From Microcebus murinus (Eukaryota; Chordata; Mammalia; Primates; Cheirogaleidae): a stretch of 64,000 nt of DNA. The stretch's first letter is position 1. Each line of letters opens with the position of its first letter. Below, piece after piece: positions 21,600 through 34,298 of this stretch. The stretch covers positions 68,532,501 to 68,596,500 of the forward strand of contig NC_134117.1 in NCBI RefSeq assembly GCF_040939455.1, written 5' to 3'. The position numbers and the translations under genes are program-made. Under the pieces are notes generated by a model. The model was not told the origin of the DNA, did no database searches, and saw only the letters and a list, made by a program, of their open reading frames with translations.

Positions 21600-22240
21600 T
21601 ATGGTAGAAGTTAAAGTAACAAACAATGTTAAGCTGGAAAAAATATGTGCCAAACATATCAGAAAAAGAACATATCACTAATGGAAAGTCAGGGACTACA
21701 AATCCAGCACCAAAGTACAAGACTCAGTTAAAAAAATTGACAAAGAACACACACGCAAACCATAGACAAAAAAAGACTAACAAAATACAAAGGCAGCCTA
21801 CTGTTTGTTGTTCACGACCCACCTGGCAAGGAGTAGACGGTCTCACATTAGCCAGTTTGGCCAGATAAGGGGAAAGGGCCGCTCTCGCTTTGGTGGGAGC
21901 GCACATTCGTGCAACACCTTCAGAGAGCAATTCGGCAGTTTCCTACGAATGAAAAAGGATAGATTCTTGGATCTCACAATTGTGCCTCTAAGGATTTATC
22001 CCTTAGGCACGCCCATGCGTGTGCAGACAGGCGCATACGCAGGCCTGTGGTGGTATCTGTAAAGGCAACAGACAGTACACACCTAAATGCCTAAGTTTGG
22101 AAAAATGCATGGTCATTCTTCCATAAAATAAAATAGCGGCAGTTTTGAAAAAGAATAAGTAGGTCTGAATGTGCTGAAACATATTGTTACAGCAAAGAAA
22201 TCAAAGTTCAGAAGAGTAGGTGCTGGGTGTTCTCATCTGG
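21600..22240 (+). mobile_element. Old L1M-type ORF2/3' relic
   Basis: In order it shows decayed LINE ORF2 3' landmarks: a CTTTGGTGGGAGCGCACATT block, a GAGAGCAATTCGGCAGTTTC block, AAGGATTTATCCCTTAGGCA, and then the TAAATGCCTAAGTTTGG and ATGCATGGTCATTCTTCC tail. The frame is destroyed. Confidence 0.55.
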
Positions 22241-23539
22241 GGTGAGTACAACAAACACGAACACGTGGGCTTGCACGTGCAAGGACATTTCTGGAGGCAC
22301 AGAAAGCTGTTCCTGACGGTTACCTCTTGCAAGGAGTCTGGGGGTGGGGTCTGGTTTGTGAGGGACATTTGCTGTTCATCTTTTTACCTTTATGTAGTAT
22401 TTGGATTTTTTTCAAGCACATGCTTGCCTTAGTTTTCAATAAGTAAATGAGGATTAGATACTAACCAGATAACAAATCTAATGTAGGAAGCATCGATATT
22501 TGGTGAACAAATATTAAATAATATAGAATACCTCTCTGGGAAATCAAATGTGATTTGCAAAGTTGGCCCCGTATGAGTTCCTGGGTTTTGCAAATTTGAA
22601 TTCTATCCCATTGTGCTTTTAGTTTTTGAGAGCAGGTGGTTTATAATGCAGATGTGAAGGAAGCTGCATGCCAGAAATCACTTTCGGCTGTAGAGAGAGA
22701 GCTTAGGCTGATTAACCTCAGTGAGTGGACCCTCTACAGGGCAGGGCCGATGTGCTGGGGGAGGGCAGCCGGAGGAAGAGCTTTCCCTGTCACCCGGCAG
22801 ACACTCGCTCAGTCTTTGTTTTCTTTTCCTTCAGCCTCTTCGGGATGTGCATTTTAGACGATTCTCTGTTCCTTTTCTGCAGCTGAAAATGACTTTTGTT
22901 TCTGCCCTCTCTGGTAACAATTCTAATTATTTCCTCAGCCCTTGGTCTGACCAAGGTTACAGTCTATTTCTTCCTGCTAGATCTTTCTGAAGTCCTGGCT
23001 GTGAGGCTATCTGCGGGAGCCCTACAGAAATAGGTTGCAATCTATCAACCGAACGATTGAGCATATGTCCCCTGTGAGTTCTGAGAGTGTGGAGAGCATT
23101 TTAGAGTAGTCTGGAGATAATGCCCTGGACTTGTCCATGCTCACTTTTGAAACAAAGCAGATGCAGGATAATTAGCTGTTGGTTCCACATTTTTGGAAGA
23201 CGAGTAATTTTTTTTCCGACAGAGTGTACAAAGCAGGACTGCATTCCACCGCAGCAGGGCGAGAGCTGCAGCGGGACACGCACAGACGTCCGTGGGAACG
23301 GAGGGGAGGGAATTCGGGAGGGTGCAAAGGAGGAGGGTAGATTCTCCAGGTGGAAAATGGTCCTGGAACAGAATTAGAAGGCAGAGAGGTATGAGAGAGC
23401 GGAGACAGCCCCTGATTTAACAGGCCCAAGTAGGTTAAAAACACACGGGTCAGAAGCACCTGGGGACCTCCACACTGTCAGAGGGTCTTGATGATATGAG
23501 AGCAGTGGGCATGTTTTCCATTCCTTTCCGAAATTCTGC
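22241..23539. other. No gene or clear repeat recognised
   Basis: Mixed sequence, unique-looking. Several short open frames on both strands overlap; none has domain-like content. Confidence 0.5.
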
Positions 23540-23745
23540 TAAGTCATCACCTTTGGGGTCACAGAGACCTGGCTCTAAGGTACACCTCCTATGCTCACCA
23601 GGTGTGTTTCAATATGTAAAACACTCGCCTTCTGGAGACCCCATTTCCTCATCAGTGAAATGTAAGTATCTAGCACCAACTTCACAAAATCTTGTTTAGG
23701 CATGTAGTAGTTGCTCAATAAATGGAAGCTCCCTTCATCCTTTGT
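23540..23745 (+). mobile_element. MIR SINE relic
   Basis: CATTTCCTCATCAGTGAAAT, TTCACAAAATCTTGTTTAGG and TAGTAGTTGCTCAATAAATG follow the MIR order (core, then the LINE-derived tail). Strongly diverged. Confidence 0.65.
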
Positions 23746-24248
23746 GGATTCCTTTTGTGTAAGTACTACTTGTTCATCCATGTAGTGTGCAAAGTCTTCT
23801 ATGTTTTGAATCGCTCACATTACCACACAAGCGTGACCTTCTAACATCTCTGAATCCTGGGCTTTGACTTTAAGGACAGAAACAACTAATATTATCCTGG
23901 CCAGTTACTCCTTACTCACAGTTCTGAATCTTCTATCACATGCACCCTGTGAGGCAGCTAGGACCACCACGGCCCCCAAGACACGGATGTAAAAATGGAG
24001 GACAAGGCCCCAGTAACTTGCAAGGCCACAATGTAGGCGGTGGGTACAGCCAAGCCTCATTCCACGTCCTCTGACTCTTTTGCCTGAGATGGCAAAAGTC
24101 TCTCGTCAGGCAGGTCATTAAATATCAAAATCACAGGTTCCCCCTTTTTCAAATGTTCTTCCTTTTCTGACTGTGGAACCCTATTCATGTTTAGGGTCCA
24201 CCTTAAGAATTTCATGTTCCAAGAATTCTTGTAACACCAGTGTAAGGA
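23746..24248. other. No gene or clear repeat recognised
   Basis: Short unique-looking stretch leading into the GT/GA array. Confidence 0.5.
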
Positions 24249-25385
24249 GTGTGTGTGTGTGTGTGTGTGTGACCCTGTGTGTGTGAGAGAGAGACTCTGT
24301 GTATGTGTGTGTGTGTGAGACCCTGTCTGTGTGTGTGAGAGAGAGACCCTGTGTGTGTGTGTGAGAGAGAGAGACCCTGTGTGTGTGTGTGAGAGAGACC
24401 CTGTGTGTGTGTGTGTGAGAGACCCTGTGTGTGTGTGTGTGTGAGAGAGACCCTGTGTGTGTGTGTGTGAGAGAGACCCTGTGTGTGTGTGAGACCATGT
24501 GTGTGTGAGAGAGACCCTGTGTGTGTGAGAGAGAGATAGACCCTGTGTGTGTGTGAGAGAGACCCTATGTGTATGTGAGAGAGACCCTGTGTGTGTGAGA
24601 GACCCTGTGTGTGTGTGTGAGAGAGAGACCCTGTGTGTGTGAGTGAGAGACCCTGTCTGTGTGTGAGAGAGAGAGATCCTGTCTGTGTGTGTGTGAGAGA
24701 GAGACCCTGTGTGTGTGTGAGACACCCTGTGTGTATGTGTGAGAGAGACCCTGTGTGTGTGAGACACCCTGTGTGTATGTGTGAGAGAGACCCTGTGTGT
24801 GTGTGAGACACCCTGTGTGTATGTGTGAGAGAGACCCTGTGTGTGTGTGAGACACCCTGTGTGTATGTGTGAGAGAGACCCTGTGTGTGAGAGACACCCT
24901 GTGTGTGTGTGAGAGAGACCCTGTGTGTATGTGTGAGACCCTGTGTGTGTGAGAGAGAGACCCTGTGTGTGTGTGTGAGAGAGAGAGATCCTGTGTGTGT
25001 GAGAGAGACCCTGTGTGTGTGAGAGAGAGAGACCCTGTGTGTGTGTGTGAGAGAGAGAGATCCTGTGTGTGTGAGAGAGACCCTGTGTGTGTGTGTGAGA
25101 GAGAGAGATCCTGTGTGTGTGAGAGAGACCCTGTGTGTGTGAGAGAGAGAGACCCTGTGTGTGTGTGTGAGAGAGAGAGATCCTGTGTGTGTGAGAGAGA
25201 CCCTGTGTGTGTGTGTGAGAGAGAGAGATCCTGTGTGTGTGAGAGAGACCCTGTGTGTGTGAGAGAGAGAGATCCTGTGTGTGTGTGTGAGAGACACCCT
25301 GTGTGTGTGTGTGAGTGAGAGAGAGACCCTGTGCATGTGAGAGAGAGAGAGACCTTGTGTATGTGAAAGACCTTGTGTGTCATCC
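24249..25385. repeat. Compound GT/GA minisatellite array with ACCCTG spacers
   Basis: About 1.1 kb of variable units of the form (TG)n(AG)n followed by ACCCTG or ATCCTG. Local sub-arrays include a ~44-base unit at about 24720-24900 and a 120-base higher-order unit from 24961, with 25021-25140 identical to 25141-25260. Minus-strand frames of 236, 399 and 272 codons exist only because the repeat lacks stops in all three frames; their His/Ser/Leu/Thr products are artefacts. Confidence 0.95.
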
Positions 25386-27067
25386 GAATGTTCTGCCATT
25401 TTTGTACACACTCCTCAGTGGCTCTGGCAAAGCCTATATAACAATATCTCCCTTGCAGGGGGAGAAAATGTGGCTGTGAACATGTGTTTTGTTCTCGAGC
25501 AAGGAAAAGTGAAGAGCCGCATGTCTCTTTGTGGGAGACGGACTTTGTAGAGGGCAGAGAGGGAAGGAAAGGGCTGTGTGATGTTTGCAGGTGCGGGGGG
25601 AGTCCCTCTTTGCCTAGAAATTATTTATGCTTCCCATTATGATGCTTCTGGAAGAACAGAAAGAAAAATCTATTTCCTGGATGAGATAAGAAATTTTTTG
25701 ATTGAGTGTCACTATTGAACCAGGCCCCAAAGATATGAGAATTGTGCTTGGATGTCACTGGGGACCCATCATTTCAGTCCTAGTAAAACAGAAAGGGTCA
25801 CAGCTCCCCTCCCCCTCATTAGAAATGGGGCTGGCTTATCTGCTGGCGCTGGCCTTTGGTGGCAGGCGTTGCATTCACATTTGTGGATGAGGAGGTGAGC
25901 TGTGGTTCTGGGTCCCTGGGCACTTGGGACAGGGACCACTGAGGATGAGGTTCAGGTGTTCTTGTCACCAATTTTGCAGGAATTCAAGGGACATTAAAGC
26001 CCCTTGGTCCTGACATTTCCATCTCTTTGTGGTGGAAAGAATCAAAGTGAAGGAGCTTTCCCACCTGGGAAGTTCCTGAGCAACTGTAGGTGACCCTCCT
26101 CCAGCCAGAAGACCTGGACATCAGCCGCTCTCCTGGCAAAGTGCTGTGACTCCTGGTGCCACCTGGGAACAGGACGGTGACACGGTGACACAAGACCCAG
26201 ACCTGTTCTTAAAGAGCCTTCTTTCTGTTTAGGGGCCAGGTAGGGGGCTTGCTGGGGGAAATCTCAGTTATGGGGTGGGCAAAGGTGGGTTAGGCCTGGC
26301 TCCCCAGGGAGGACACACCATGGAAGGCTTAACTTTCTCCAGAACTTGTGGGACTAATGCTGCCTGTGCTGAGTTTTAAGGAAGCGCCTATCAGAGTCTA
26401 TAATGGGTTAAAGTCACAACATGGGGCAGGGCGTGGTTCTGGGGATCATCCTGGTGGACACAGGACATACGTGACAGACAGGAGAGGCAGGCTCCAAGAG
26501 GGGTGGGGACGGCCGTGGCCCTGGGTGGGCTTCCAGCCAGCAGGGTCTGGAGTTAGGTCCACAGAGTCCAGCCTGTACCAGGTTCTTCTCTCGGGGCCGC
26601 CGCCCCACTGCGAGACTCTGGGGACCATAGGGGGTGCGTGGCTGAAGCATGGGGAGAGGACCGCACAGGAGGCACCACGGGAAGGCGTCTGCAGCAGGCA
26701 CCTGGCATGGAGCAGCAGTATGGCGGCACTTACACGTCATTTATAGGCAGGGAAAGTTGGAGTGGTCACTAAAGAGTAGATTAATGACTCCATTATCAAA
26801 TATCTCAGGGTTTAGCTTTCTGGGCAACAGTGCTCTTCCCTTTAAAAATGACAGCTGGCCTTTTCTGTGAACGTCCTCCCCGCTGAGAGTCCCCGTTGAG
26901 GCACGGCTACCCCTGCACTGTGCGCCCAGCCGGGGCAGAGCCCTGTGCTCCTCCTGGAACGTCCAGAGGCAGCCCTGTTGCTCCTGTGGCTGTGATGTGC
27001 CGTACCGGGGGGCTAGCGGACCCTTTGATGTTCTCAGTCTTCTTAAAAGATGTTCCAGAATGAGCAC
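25386..27067. other. No gene or clear repeat recognised
   Basis: GC-rich unique-looking sequence. Overlapping open frames around 26350-26745 on both strands have no recognisable domain. Confidence 0.5.
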
Positions 27068-27493
27068 ACAGTGCATTTTCTTTTCTCTTCTTCATCTTTG
27101 AGGGCGGGTGGTGTAGACTAGCTTGTCATCTGCAAGCCGACAAGGCACATGGCACAGGTATAGAGAAACCAGGGTGTCTGGACCCTGTACAAGTTATCTG
27201 TTGCTGCATGACGAATGTCCCCATATTCTGTGGCATAGAGCAGCAACTGCTTTATCATGCTCAGATTTGTCCACTGCACATCTGTGTCAGGACAGGGCTG
27301 ACCCAGAGGCCGAGCTTGGTGGGTCTGTCCACTGAAGAGCCTGTGCGTGGCCTCCCCACACAGCCCAGGCCTCCTACTCAGGGCCGCTTTGTCCCCAGAG
27401 GGAAGGTCCCAGAGCATACACGCCAAGGCAGGCGGAGACACAGCACCTCCTCTGCCATGCTCCATTGCTGGAAGCCAACAAATTCCACCCAGA
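27068..27493 (-). repeat. Left arm of a ~430-base inverted duplication
   Basis: Reverse complement of 29213-29645 with about 14 mismatches by eye over ~415 aligned bases, mostly transitions. Its content is part of an old MLT1-like LTR plus adjacent non-LTR sequence (a GAAAAGAAAATGCACTGTGT stretch on the minus strand). Because private flanking sequence is shared, this is a duplication and not two independent LTR insertions. Confidence 0.9.
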
Positions 27494-29147
27494 TTTTTTA
27501 TAGTAATCCTGTTGAGGCTCTACAAAGAGAGAGGTCAATGCCAGGGCTCACGTGTCTTGTAACCTGGGTGCTCAGAGACATCTCGTTAGCATGAAAGATG
27601 AGCTGGAGATGGGGACCCCGGGAAAGCCAAGGAAGGACCCCTTGTTCTTCCTGGGAGCTGCTCCACCTTAATAAGCCTCCCGTCAACCATCCGAACCATC
27701 CGACCCACCAGACGAGGTGGCCTAGTGGCATTGCTGCTATTGCCAATTTTAAACGGAATCCCACGACTTTGCAGGAGGGAGCCCTGGACGATACAGGCTC
27801 ATTCCTAGACCTCAAGGATCTCACCACCTAGGGGACCGCATGAGGTGAAGACACACGACTCACCAGGAAAACACAGGCAAGGAGGCGCTCATCCATGTCT
27901 CTGACCCTGAGCGCCATTTGAAGGGAGAGGTGGTGACATTCAGGTGGTCCAGGGTCACCAAGCACAGTTTCTTGGACAAAGTTAGACTTGAATCTGACCT
28001 TCCAGATCATGTTAGTTTCAGCTAGACCAAGAAGGAAAATCACTTACTGTGAAAAACAATGCATCACAAGGACGGCCCCTCACCCCAGGCCCACTTGTGT
28101 CCCCATGTTCCAGCCCCTCTGCCCCAGAGGACAACACCATCACCAGCGGTTGCTGCTGACCAACGCAGGCATGGGAATGTCCCGCATCACCTGCCAGAGC
28201 GGCCTCAAAACCTACTAAGTTGGATCAAGGGATGAAGCGGCCTATGAGGCCCAGTTCTGCACTTTTCTGCAGCACTGAGTTTTATGAGCCTTTGTGAATT
28301 CAGAGTTCTCTGCTGTGACTATGTTGCTGGCTTTCCAATAAGTCTCGGGGTTATGGCCAGCATACGAGGGGAAATGTTTTTCTCATTGATGTTGGCTAGG
28401 AATTGATCAGAGCTTTCTAAGGTCTTTTAACCCTTCCTTATCCTGTCACTTAGAATTGTACAGTTACATCGTGATATCACCCAAACTTCCTAGGAGACTT
28501 TGCTTCCTTCGAAACCCCAAACATGGTGGAGAAAAGCATAGAGCTAGAGAAACCTTACTTCAATCCTAAGTACCAGAGGAGAATTTTATTTTATTTTTCT
28601 GGACAATTTTCTCCAGGAAACAGAGGACGGCAAGATACAGGCCAGGCGTGGCTGAGGGGTGCAGCGCTCTGAGGTCTGCAGGTGCCACAGACAAAGGGGT
28701 GTAGGTAAGAAGAGACAGGGAGGGAGCTCTGGGGGCAGGTGTGGGCACAGTGGGCCTTCTGAAGCCCAGCAAGGAGGCCCCAGGGCCCTGACGCGAGGTG
28801 CCATCCCAGCAGCCTGTAGCAGACACGCGTCTCCCCAGCACACGGATGAGGCTGGTGCCTCCGCCACGCTCTAACTCCAAGAGGGGAGATTTGCTCCTAG
28901 TGGACCTGGAGGGGTGGGGGTGGGCAGCTAAATCTCCCCACCCCCTGCCTGTACCGCCAGGCCCTCTAGGTGGGGTGTAGGACCCCCCTTCAGAGATGCC
29001 GTGTCTGGGGGCAGCTGAGCCCGGCCACCGACCAGCAATTGACAGCAGGGCACCCACCAGCGCAGGTGCGTCGCCCCTGGCAGCTGACCAGCACAGTGCC
29101 GTGAGGAGCGTTGCCGCGACACCACATCTGTGTCCTCCTGGGCAGCT
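27494..29147. other. Spacer of the inverted duplication; no gene recognised
   Basis: Unique-looking sequence, GC-rich at 28600-29120. Open frames near 28566-29057 (minus) lack recognisable content. Confidence 0.5.
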
Positions 29148-29580
29148 TTAAAATATGGCCACCAACTCTGGCGTTTCTCCCATCAAGAGGTGGGGTCTTG
29201 GAGTCCTTGCCTTGAATCGGGGTGGGATTTGTTGGCTTCTAGCAATGGAGCATGGCAGAGGAGGTGCTGTGTCTCCGCCTGCCTTGGCGTGTATGCTCTG
29301 GGACCTTCCCTCTGGGGACAAAGCGGCCCTGAGTGGGAGGCCTGGGCCATGTGGGGAGGCCATGCACAGGCTCTTCAGTGGACAGACCCACCGAGCTCGG
29401 CCTCTGGGTCAGCCCTGTCCTGACACAGATGTGCAGTGGAGAAGTCTGAGCATGATAAAGCGGTTGCTGCTCTATGCCACAGAGCATGGGGACATTCGTC
29501 ATGCAGCAACAGATAACCTGTACAGGGTCCAGACTCCCTGGTTTCTCTATACCTGTGCCATGTGCCTTGTCGGCTTGCAG
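29148..29580 (+). mobile_element. MLT1-like MaLR LTR relic
   Basis: Opens with ATATGGCCACCAACTCTGGC, CCATCAAGAGGTGGGGTC and ATGGAGCATGGCAGAGGAGG and reaches CATGCAGCAACAGATAACCT, the usual order in old MaLR-type LTRs. The first ~65 bases are absent from the inverted copy at 27068-27493. Confidence 0.5.
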
Positions 29581-29645
29581 ATGACAAGCTAGTCTACACC
29601 ACCCGCCCTCAAAGATGAAGAAAAGAAAAGAAAATGCACTGTGTG
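29213..29645 (+). repeat. Right arm of the ~430-base inverted duplication
   Basis: Pairs with 27068-27493. A related frame of ~115 codons is open in both arms (29245-29592 plus; 27465-27118 minus), with about eight amino-acid differences, so it is not under obvious protein constraint. Confidence 0.9.
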
Positions 29646-32224
29646 CTGGGAAGAGCTTCTGGGGCTTCATAGAAATTAGCATTTACCTAGATAATTAGAG
29701 GAAGGTTTATGGATTAGATTAGGAAAGAAAATTTTAGGATCAACAAAAACCCATTTCTGTCTTGAGAAAAATATAAGAAACCCTTGATAAAATGCATTAA
29801 AAACCCCTATGAGCACCATGGTATTATGATTTAATTAGAAATTAATTAAATAAAAATTCTGATGTTTGTTTAATTTTTAATTAAAATTAGAGGAAAAAAC
29901 AAATACCCACAAAAATCAGGCTATTTTTAGCCTCCTGTCTGCCAGAGAACATCTATGCAAATTTTGAAGGAAAACTTGAAGCCAAGTTATCACGTAAATG
30001 TGAAAGCAAGAACATGATATTTCCATGTGTGCACGAGCCCAGGAAGTTTTCGTCTACAAACCCTGCAGCCTGTGTAACTCGCCGACGAATAAGTCCAGGG
30101 GCGTCAGGAGGAGCTGCAGTGAAGCTCAGGGATGCACACGCAGAATCCAGTCTCCGCAGCCTCCCGGCAGCTCCTCTGCTCCCAAGTCTGCTGATCCCTC
30201 CTCAACGACTCTCACCTCCACCCCTTCACCCCTCACCCCACCCCAATGCCAGCTGCAATGCACTAGATTTCTGAGACTGCTCTTAACCGGTCTCTACCCA
30301 CAGCTCTTCCACGGCTCCAGTTGGGGAAAGAAAAGTGACGGAGAAGCTGTGCACCTCGCTCTTCAGCGTGGAACCTCTTGGAGGCCCCCGCCAGCGGCTC
30401 CCGCCCCAGGCTGAGGTCACCATGGAGCTTCTGCCGTCTGTCATGTTCTCCCTGACATTGTCCCCTCCTTTTGCTGTGGTCATTTGCCCAGGGAAACCTC
30501 CCCATCCACATGCAGCCCACGCCCAGCCCCGCTATCCTGGTAGCTGGTTCTTGGGGCAAAGGTGGTCACATCTGAGTCAGGGCTGTCCCCGAGCGTGGGG
30601 AGGTGGCATGTCCTGATCCCTGAGTTCTGCTCGTATTCCTGGCCTTAATATCAGCCCTCGGCCAGGTTTGCAGTGTGCGTTCAGTGGTGTTTATTGGAGT
30701 AACGAATGAAACCTGTGGCACTGTGTTGAAGTTGTCCCCACACGTCCCAGCACTCCTTCCCCACTGTCCCTGAGTGCTCTGCAAACCTGGGCCCCCGCAG
30801 GGCGAGTGTGTGCTGATGCCAGGGGGAGGACCAGCCCAACTTGGTGCTGGCAGGCAGCTTGGGGATGAGCAGGTCCCATCTTGACCTCATTCTTCAATTG
30901 GAGGGCCACCATCAGCACGGAGTTTTCTCTAATGTCCCAGGCTGGGACGGATCCTGTCCCTGCTGCCTGGAGCTGTGTGCAAAGCCTCAGAGTAATGTTG
31001 CTCACAGAACTGTATTTTAATGTTATTCATGTCTGCTCCCCACAGGTGTGCACCGACATGGGGGCGGGCAGGGGAGCCCATGGCACGTGGCAGGGAGGGC
31101 TACAGGGGCCTCTCCGGAGAGGTAGAAGTCAGCTGAGGCCAGGGCAGGCCAGCAGTGCAGGTGGCACTCTAACTCATTCCCTGCAGAGCCATCCCAGGTT
31201 CAGCCTGCAGGGCAGGGAGTCTGTAGAACATTCTGTTGCGCTAAGGAGAGGCAAGTTTACTGATCTTCAGATTCTTGAGACTTTGTATAAGTCCCACAGG
31301 CATTAAAGCATGGTGACTTGCCCTCGGGGTTTGCAGTCTAGAGGGCGTGGTGGAGGAGGACAGGATCCCTTGTGCTCTCTGGGGCTGTTTCCAGGGCTCT
31401 AACAGAGGCAGGTTCAAAGGTCCAGCAGCAGAGAGGAGGATCATTTGACCTGTCACTGAAGGGGCTGGAGCTGGGGGAGACTGTGTGGAGGAGACAGTGT
31501 GTGAGTTGGACCACAAAGGATGCATATTAAAAGCCAAGCAGGAAGGAACAAGTAGAAGAGACAATGGCATGAGCAAAGGTGTAGGAGCCAGAGAGTGCTC
31601 CCTAGGTTGGGCAGAAGGTCGTGGGGAGTGGTAGGAGATGACTCTGGGGTCACAGCAGATGTATTAGGGCCTTCCGTGCTGGTCTAAGGAGGCTGGACTT
31701 TCTCCTGCAGATGAAAAAGGATCAGATGAAGATGTTCTACCTGACTGCAGGGGCAACAGGAAGAGAGACCAGCCGAGTTAATGCGTGAGGGTGGTCTAGG
31801 GCTGGACTGCAGGGCAGGAGAGGGGGATCCCAAGCTGGGGGAGGAGAGTGAAGGTCCCTGTTCACTCCAGTGTGAAAGACTCGGAGGACAAAGGGACGTG
31901 CTGAGAAGATGCTACAGTCTGAGCTCAGCCCCTCCCCTCACCATAGGACAAAGGGAATTCCTACGACTTCACCCTACTCAGAGATTCTGAATCTTTCAGG
32001 ATTGGAGCCAGTTTTCCCCCCATCTTCACTGTGCCTTGTGTGCAGATGCGATAACATGAATCCAATCAATGCGGGGGGAAAAGAGCAAAGAGTTTGTTCA
32101 AAGAGCAAACAGATCCTGTAACTTGCAAAATCAGTGAGTTTGGATTAAAATCACTGGGTTGTTACACTGAGTGTTCTAGAAATGCTGTAAGAAATTAGCT
32201 TAGAATAATGATGGAAACATGGTC
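29646..32224. other. No gene or clear repeat recognised
   Basis: AT-rich to 30010, then GC-rich unique-looking sequence. About 31640-31760 faintly resembles the old repeat at 47500-48720, but not enough to annotate. Confidence 0.45.
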
Positions 32225-32400
32225 TCTGCTGCCAGCCTTCTCTGGGTTCAAATCCGAGCTCTGCCACTTGGCAGCTGTGTGACCTTGGGCAGTTACTCAA
32301 CTTCTCTGTGGTTCAGCTCTCTCATGTGTACAGAGTGACGTAATCGGATCTATCTCCTAGGCTTGTTTTAATGATGAGAACTGGGCCTAATTTGCATGCA
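32225..32400 (+). mobile_element. MIR SINE
   Basis: Well-preserved MIR core: GGGTTCAAATCCGAGCTCTG, CTGTGTGACCTTGGGCAGTT and ACTCAACTTCTCTGTGGTTC, followed by a decayed 3' part. Confidence 0.85.
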
Positions 32401-34229
32401 CTATATAGAAGTAAGTTTTTACTTTTGTTGCTGTTGATGTAGCATTCAAATGGTTCAGTATTGGTAAAAGCAAGGTAACAAAGCTTAGAGGAGGTTGAAC
32501 AGAAATTAATTTAATCATAAATCCAGGCAAACAGCTTGTATATAAAATTAAGCATAAAAAAGCCTGGCTAGTAAAAATGGTTTCTGGCAGAAGCATTATT
32601 TTCCATTGTAAATACTGGGGTTATTAAGTCCTTGTGTGACTTTTGGCATCTTTTCATTTTTTTGGAGGATATTTTCAATAGTTTTGTTTTCTTCTGACTA
32701 CCATTACATGATTTCATAATGCTATTTGGGGGAAATTATGGGAGCAGAGAGGCCATGGTCTTAGGGTATTTTAACCATGTTGTCACTGCTGTGCTCAGAA
32801 TGCTGCTTCTAGTGTGTTTGGGCCACACTTACAAGTTGTGACATTTTCTGAGAAAAGTATTACATCTTAGAAAAAGACATAAGGAAAGAGTCATGATTTA
32901 CATTATATTATACATTATATTATGGTATGCATTTTCTGTTTGTAATTTTATTTGCTAACTGTTTTTCATGATAAAGAAATTTTGCACACATTGAGAATAT
33001 CTGGTATATTTAGAAGACTGTATTTGGTAAGCTGTTTTGGAGGAGTAATTGTGGCTTTAAACATTGAGCATTATTTATATGATTTTAGGAGGTCAGGTTT
33101 AATATTGCCTTGAATATGGTCTGTTCAGATCATGGGAGAATTAAGGTTTACATGTGAGATTGAAACTTTACTTCATCATAAATTTGGCTATGTTTATCTG
33201 CTTTCAGTGAAAAAACTCAACCAGTTACATGAGTCCAAATGTCTAGACAATCGCCCTTAAATATGCAAATGCGGACTTTTGTAATTGCCTTACTCGTGGT
33301 TGGAACTGTGCAGATACACACCTTTGACATGTCTACTATCCTACCCACTTGCAATTTTAAAGGGCTGCAAGTCCTCTCAGGCAGCGCTATCCTGCAGGTT
33401 TGCTCCAAATGCTATCACGTATCCATTCTTCACCAATCTGATCTGGTCCATGTGCTTCAAAAGATACATTTGGATTTGTTTTGATTTGCGTTTGATGGCT
33501 TTACACCTGCCAAAAGCAATCTTCTAGAACAGTGTCCTGTGGTTGACTTTTCTACACAAATATGAACAGTCTTACATTATTGGGCAGTATTCACCTCATC
33601 CTGCCAACTTAGAGACAGAGGCAGGTCCTGGGGACAGTGGGACGTGGAGCTGCCCTAGGCCTTGCTTGGGATGCTGTCCAGGCGGTTCTGGGAAGAAACA
33701 TGTCTTGAAACTGATCTCAGGGGTCCACTATTATTATGTAACATTTGTAAAGAACTGAGACTCATGTGGTTCAGTCCTAGAGCAATGTTGTGGTCAAAAG
33801 AACACAGTCCAGCTACCAACAGTTATTTCAAAATAATTCAAGTTCTGTACTTAAAAAGAAAAAAAGGGATCACAGAGCTGGAAACATGGCTTTAAGTGCC
33901 CTTTTATTCCCCCTGCCCTTCTGACTGCCCTCAGGTTGGCTAACTGCTCCAACACCTCCCTTTACCCCAACCCACCTCAGCCCTCCCAAAGAGCCCTTTC
34001 TTCCCTGAGTGTTGTTATTCCAAATTCTGAATAGATAAAGTCACAAGGAGTCTACCTGGCAAAAGAGAAACTTCTCGGAGGGGAGGGCTGAGGGGGAGAG
34101 CCAGGCAGTGGGCGAGGCAGGCCCTCCTAGCGAGCAGTGGGGTGGAGGGCCGGGCGGGTTTGCTAAGCTGAGGGAGCATTCTGCTTCCCACACCTTTGAA
34201 GCTCAGGATTTCACTTTTTCTCCTCCTAG
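32401..34229. other. No gene or clear repeat recognised
   Basis: AT-rich until ~33550, then mixed, becoming CpG- and GC-rich after 34050. No coding content recognised before the candidate exon at 34230. Confidence 0.45.
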
Positions 34230-34298
34230 TCCAGTCGTGCCTATTCGTCATTGCAGAGGCCCCTTTCCAGCGTGTCGGCAGGCCCTGGGCCGAAACAG
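34230..34298 (+). other. Weak candidate exon (69 bases)
   Basis: A strong pyrimidine tract CACTTTTTCTCCTCCTAG ends just before 34230 and the stretch closes with AACAG followed by GTCAGC. All three frames are open, length is a multiple of three, and the area is CpG-rich. No product is recognised and no partner exon was found, so this is signal-only evidence. Confidence 0.18.

Noticed and set aside
24057..25411. Long minus-strand frames (236, 399 and 272 codons) rich in Ser, His and Thr
   Set aside because: They are all three frames of the GT/GA compound array, which simply lacks stop codons on that strand. No splice or start context and no domain.
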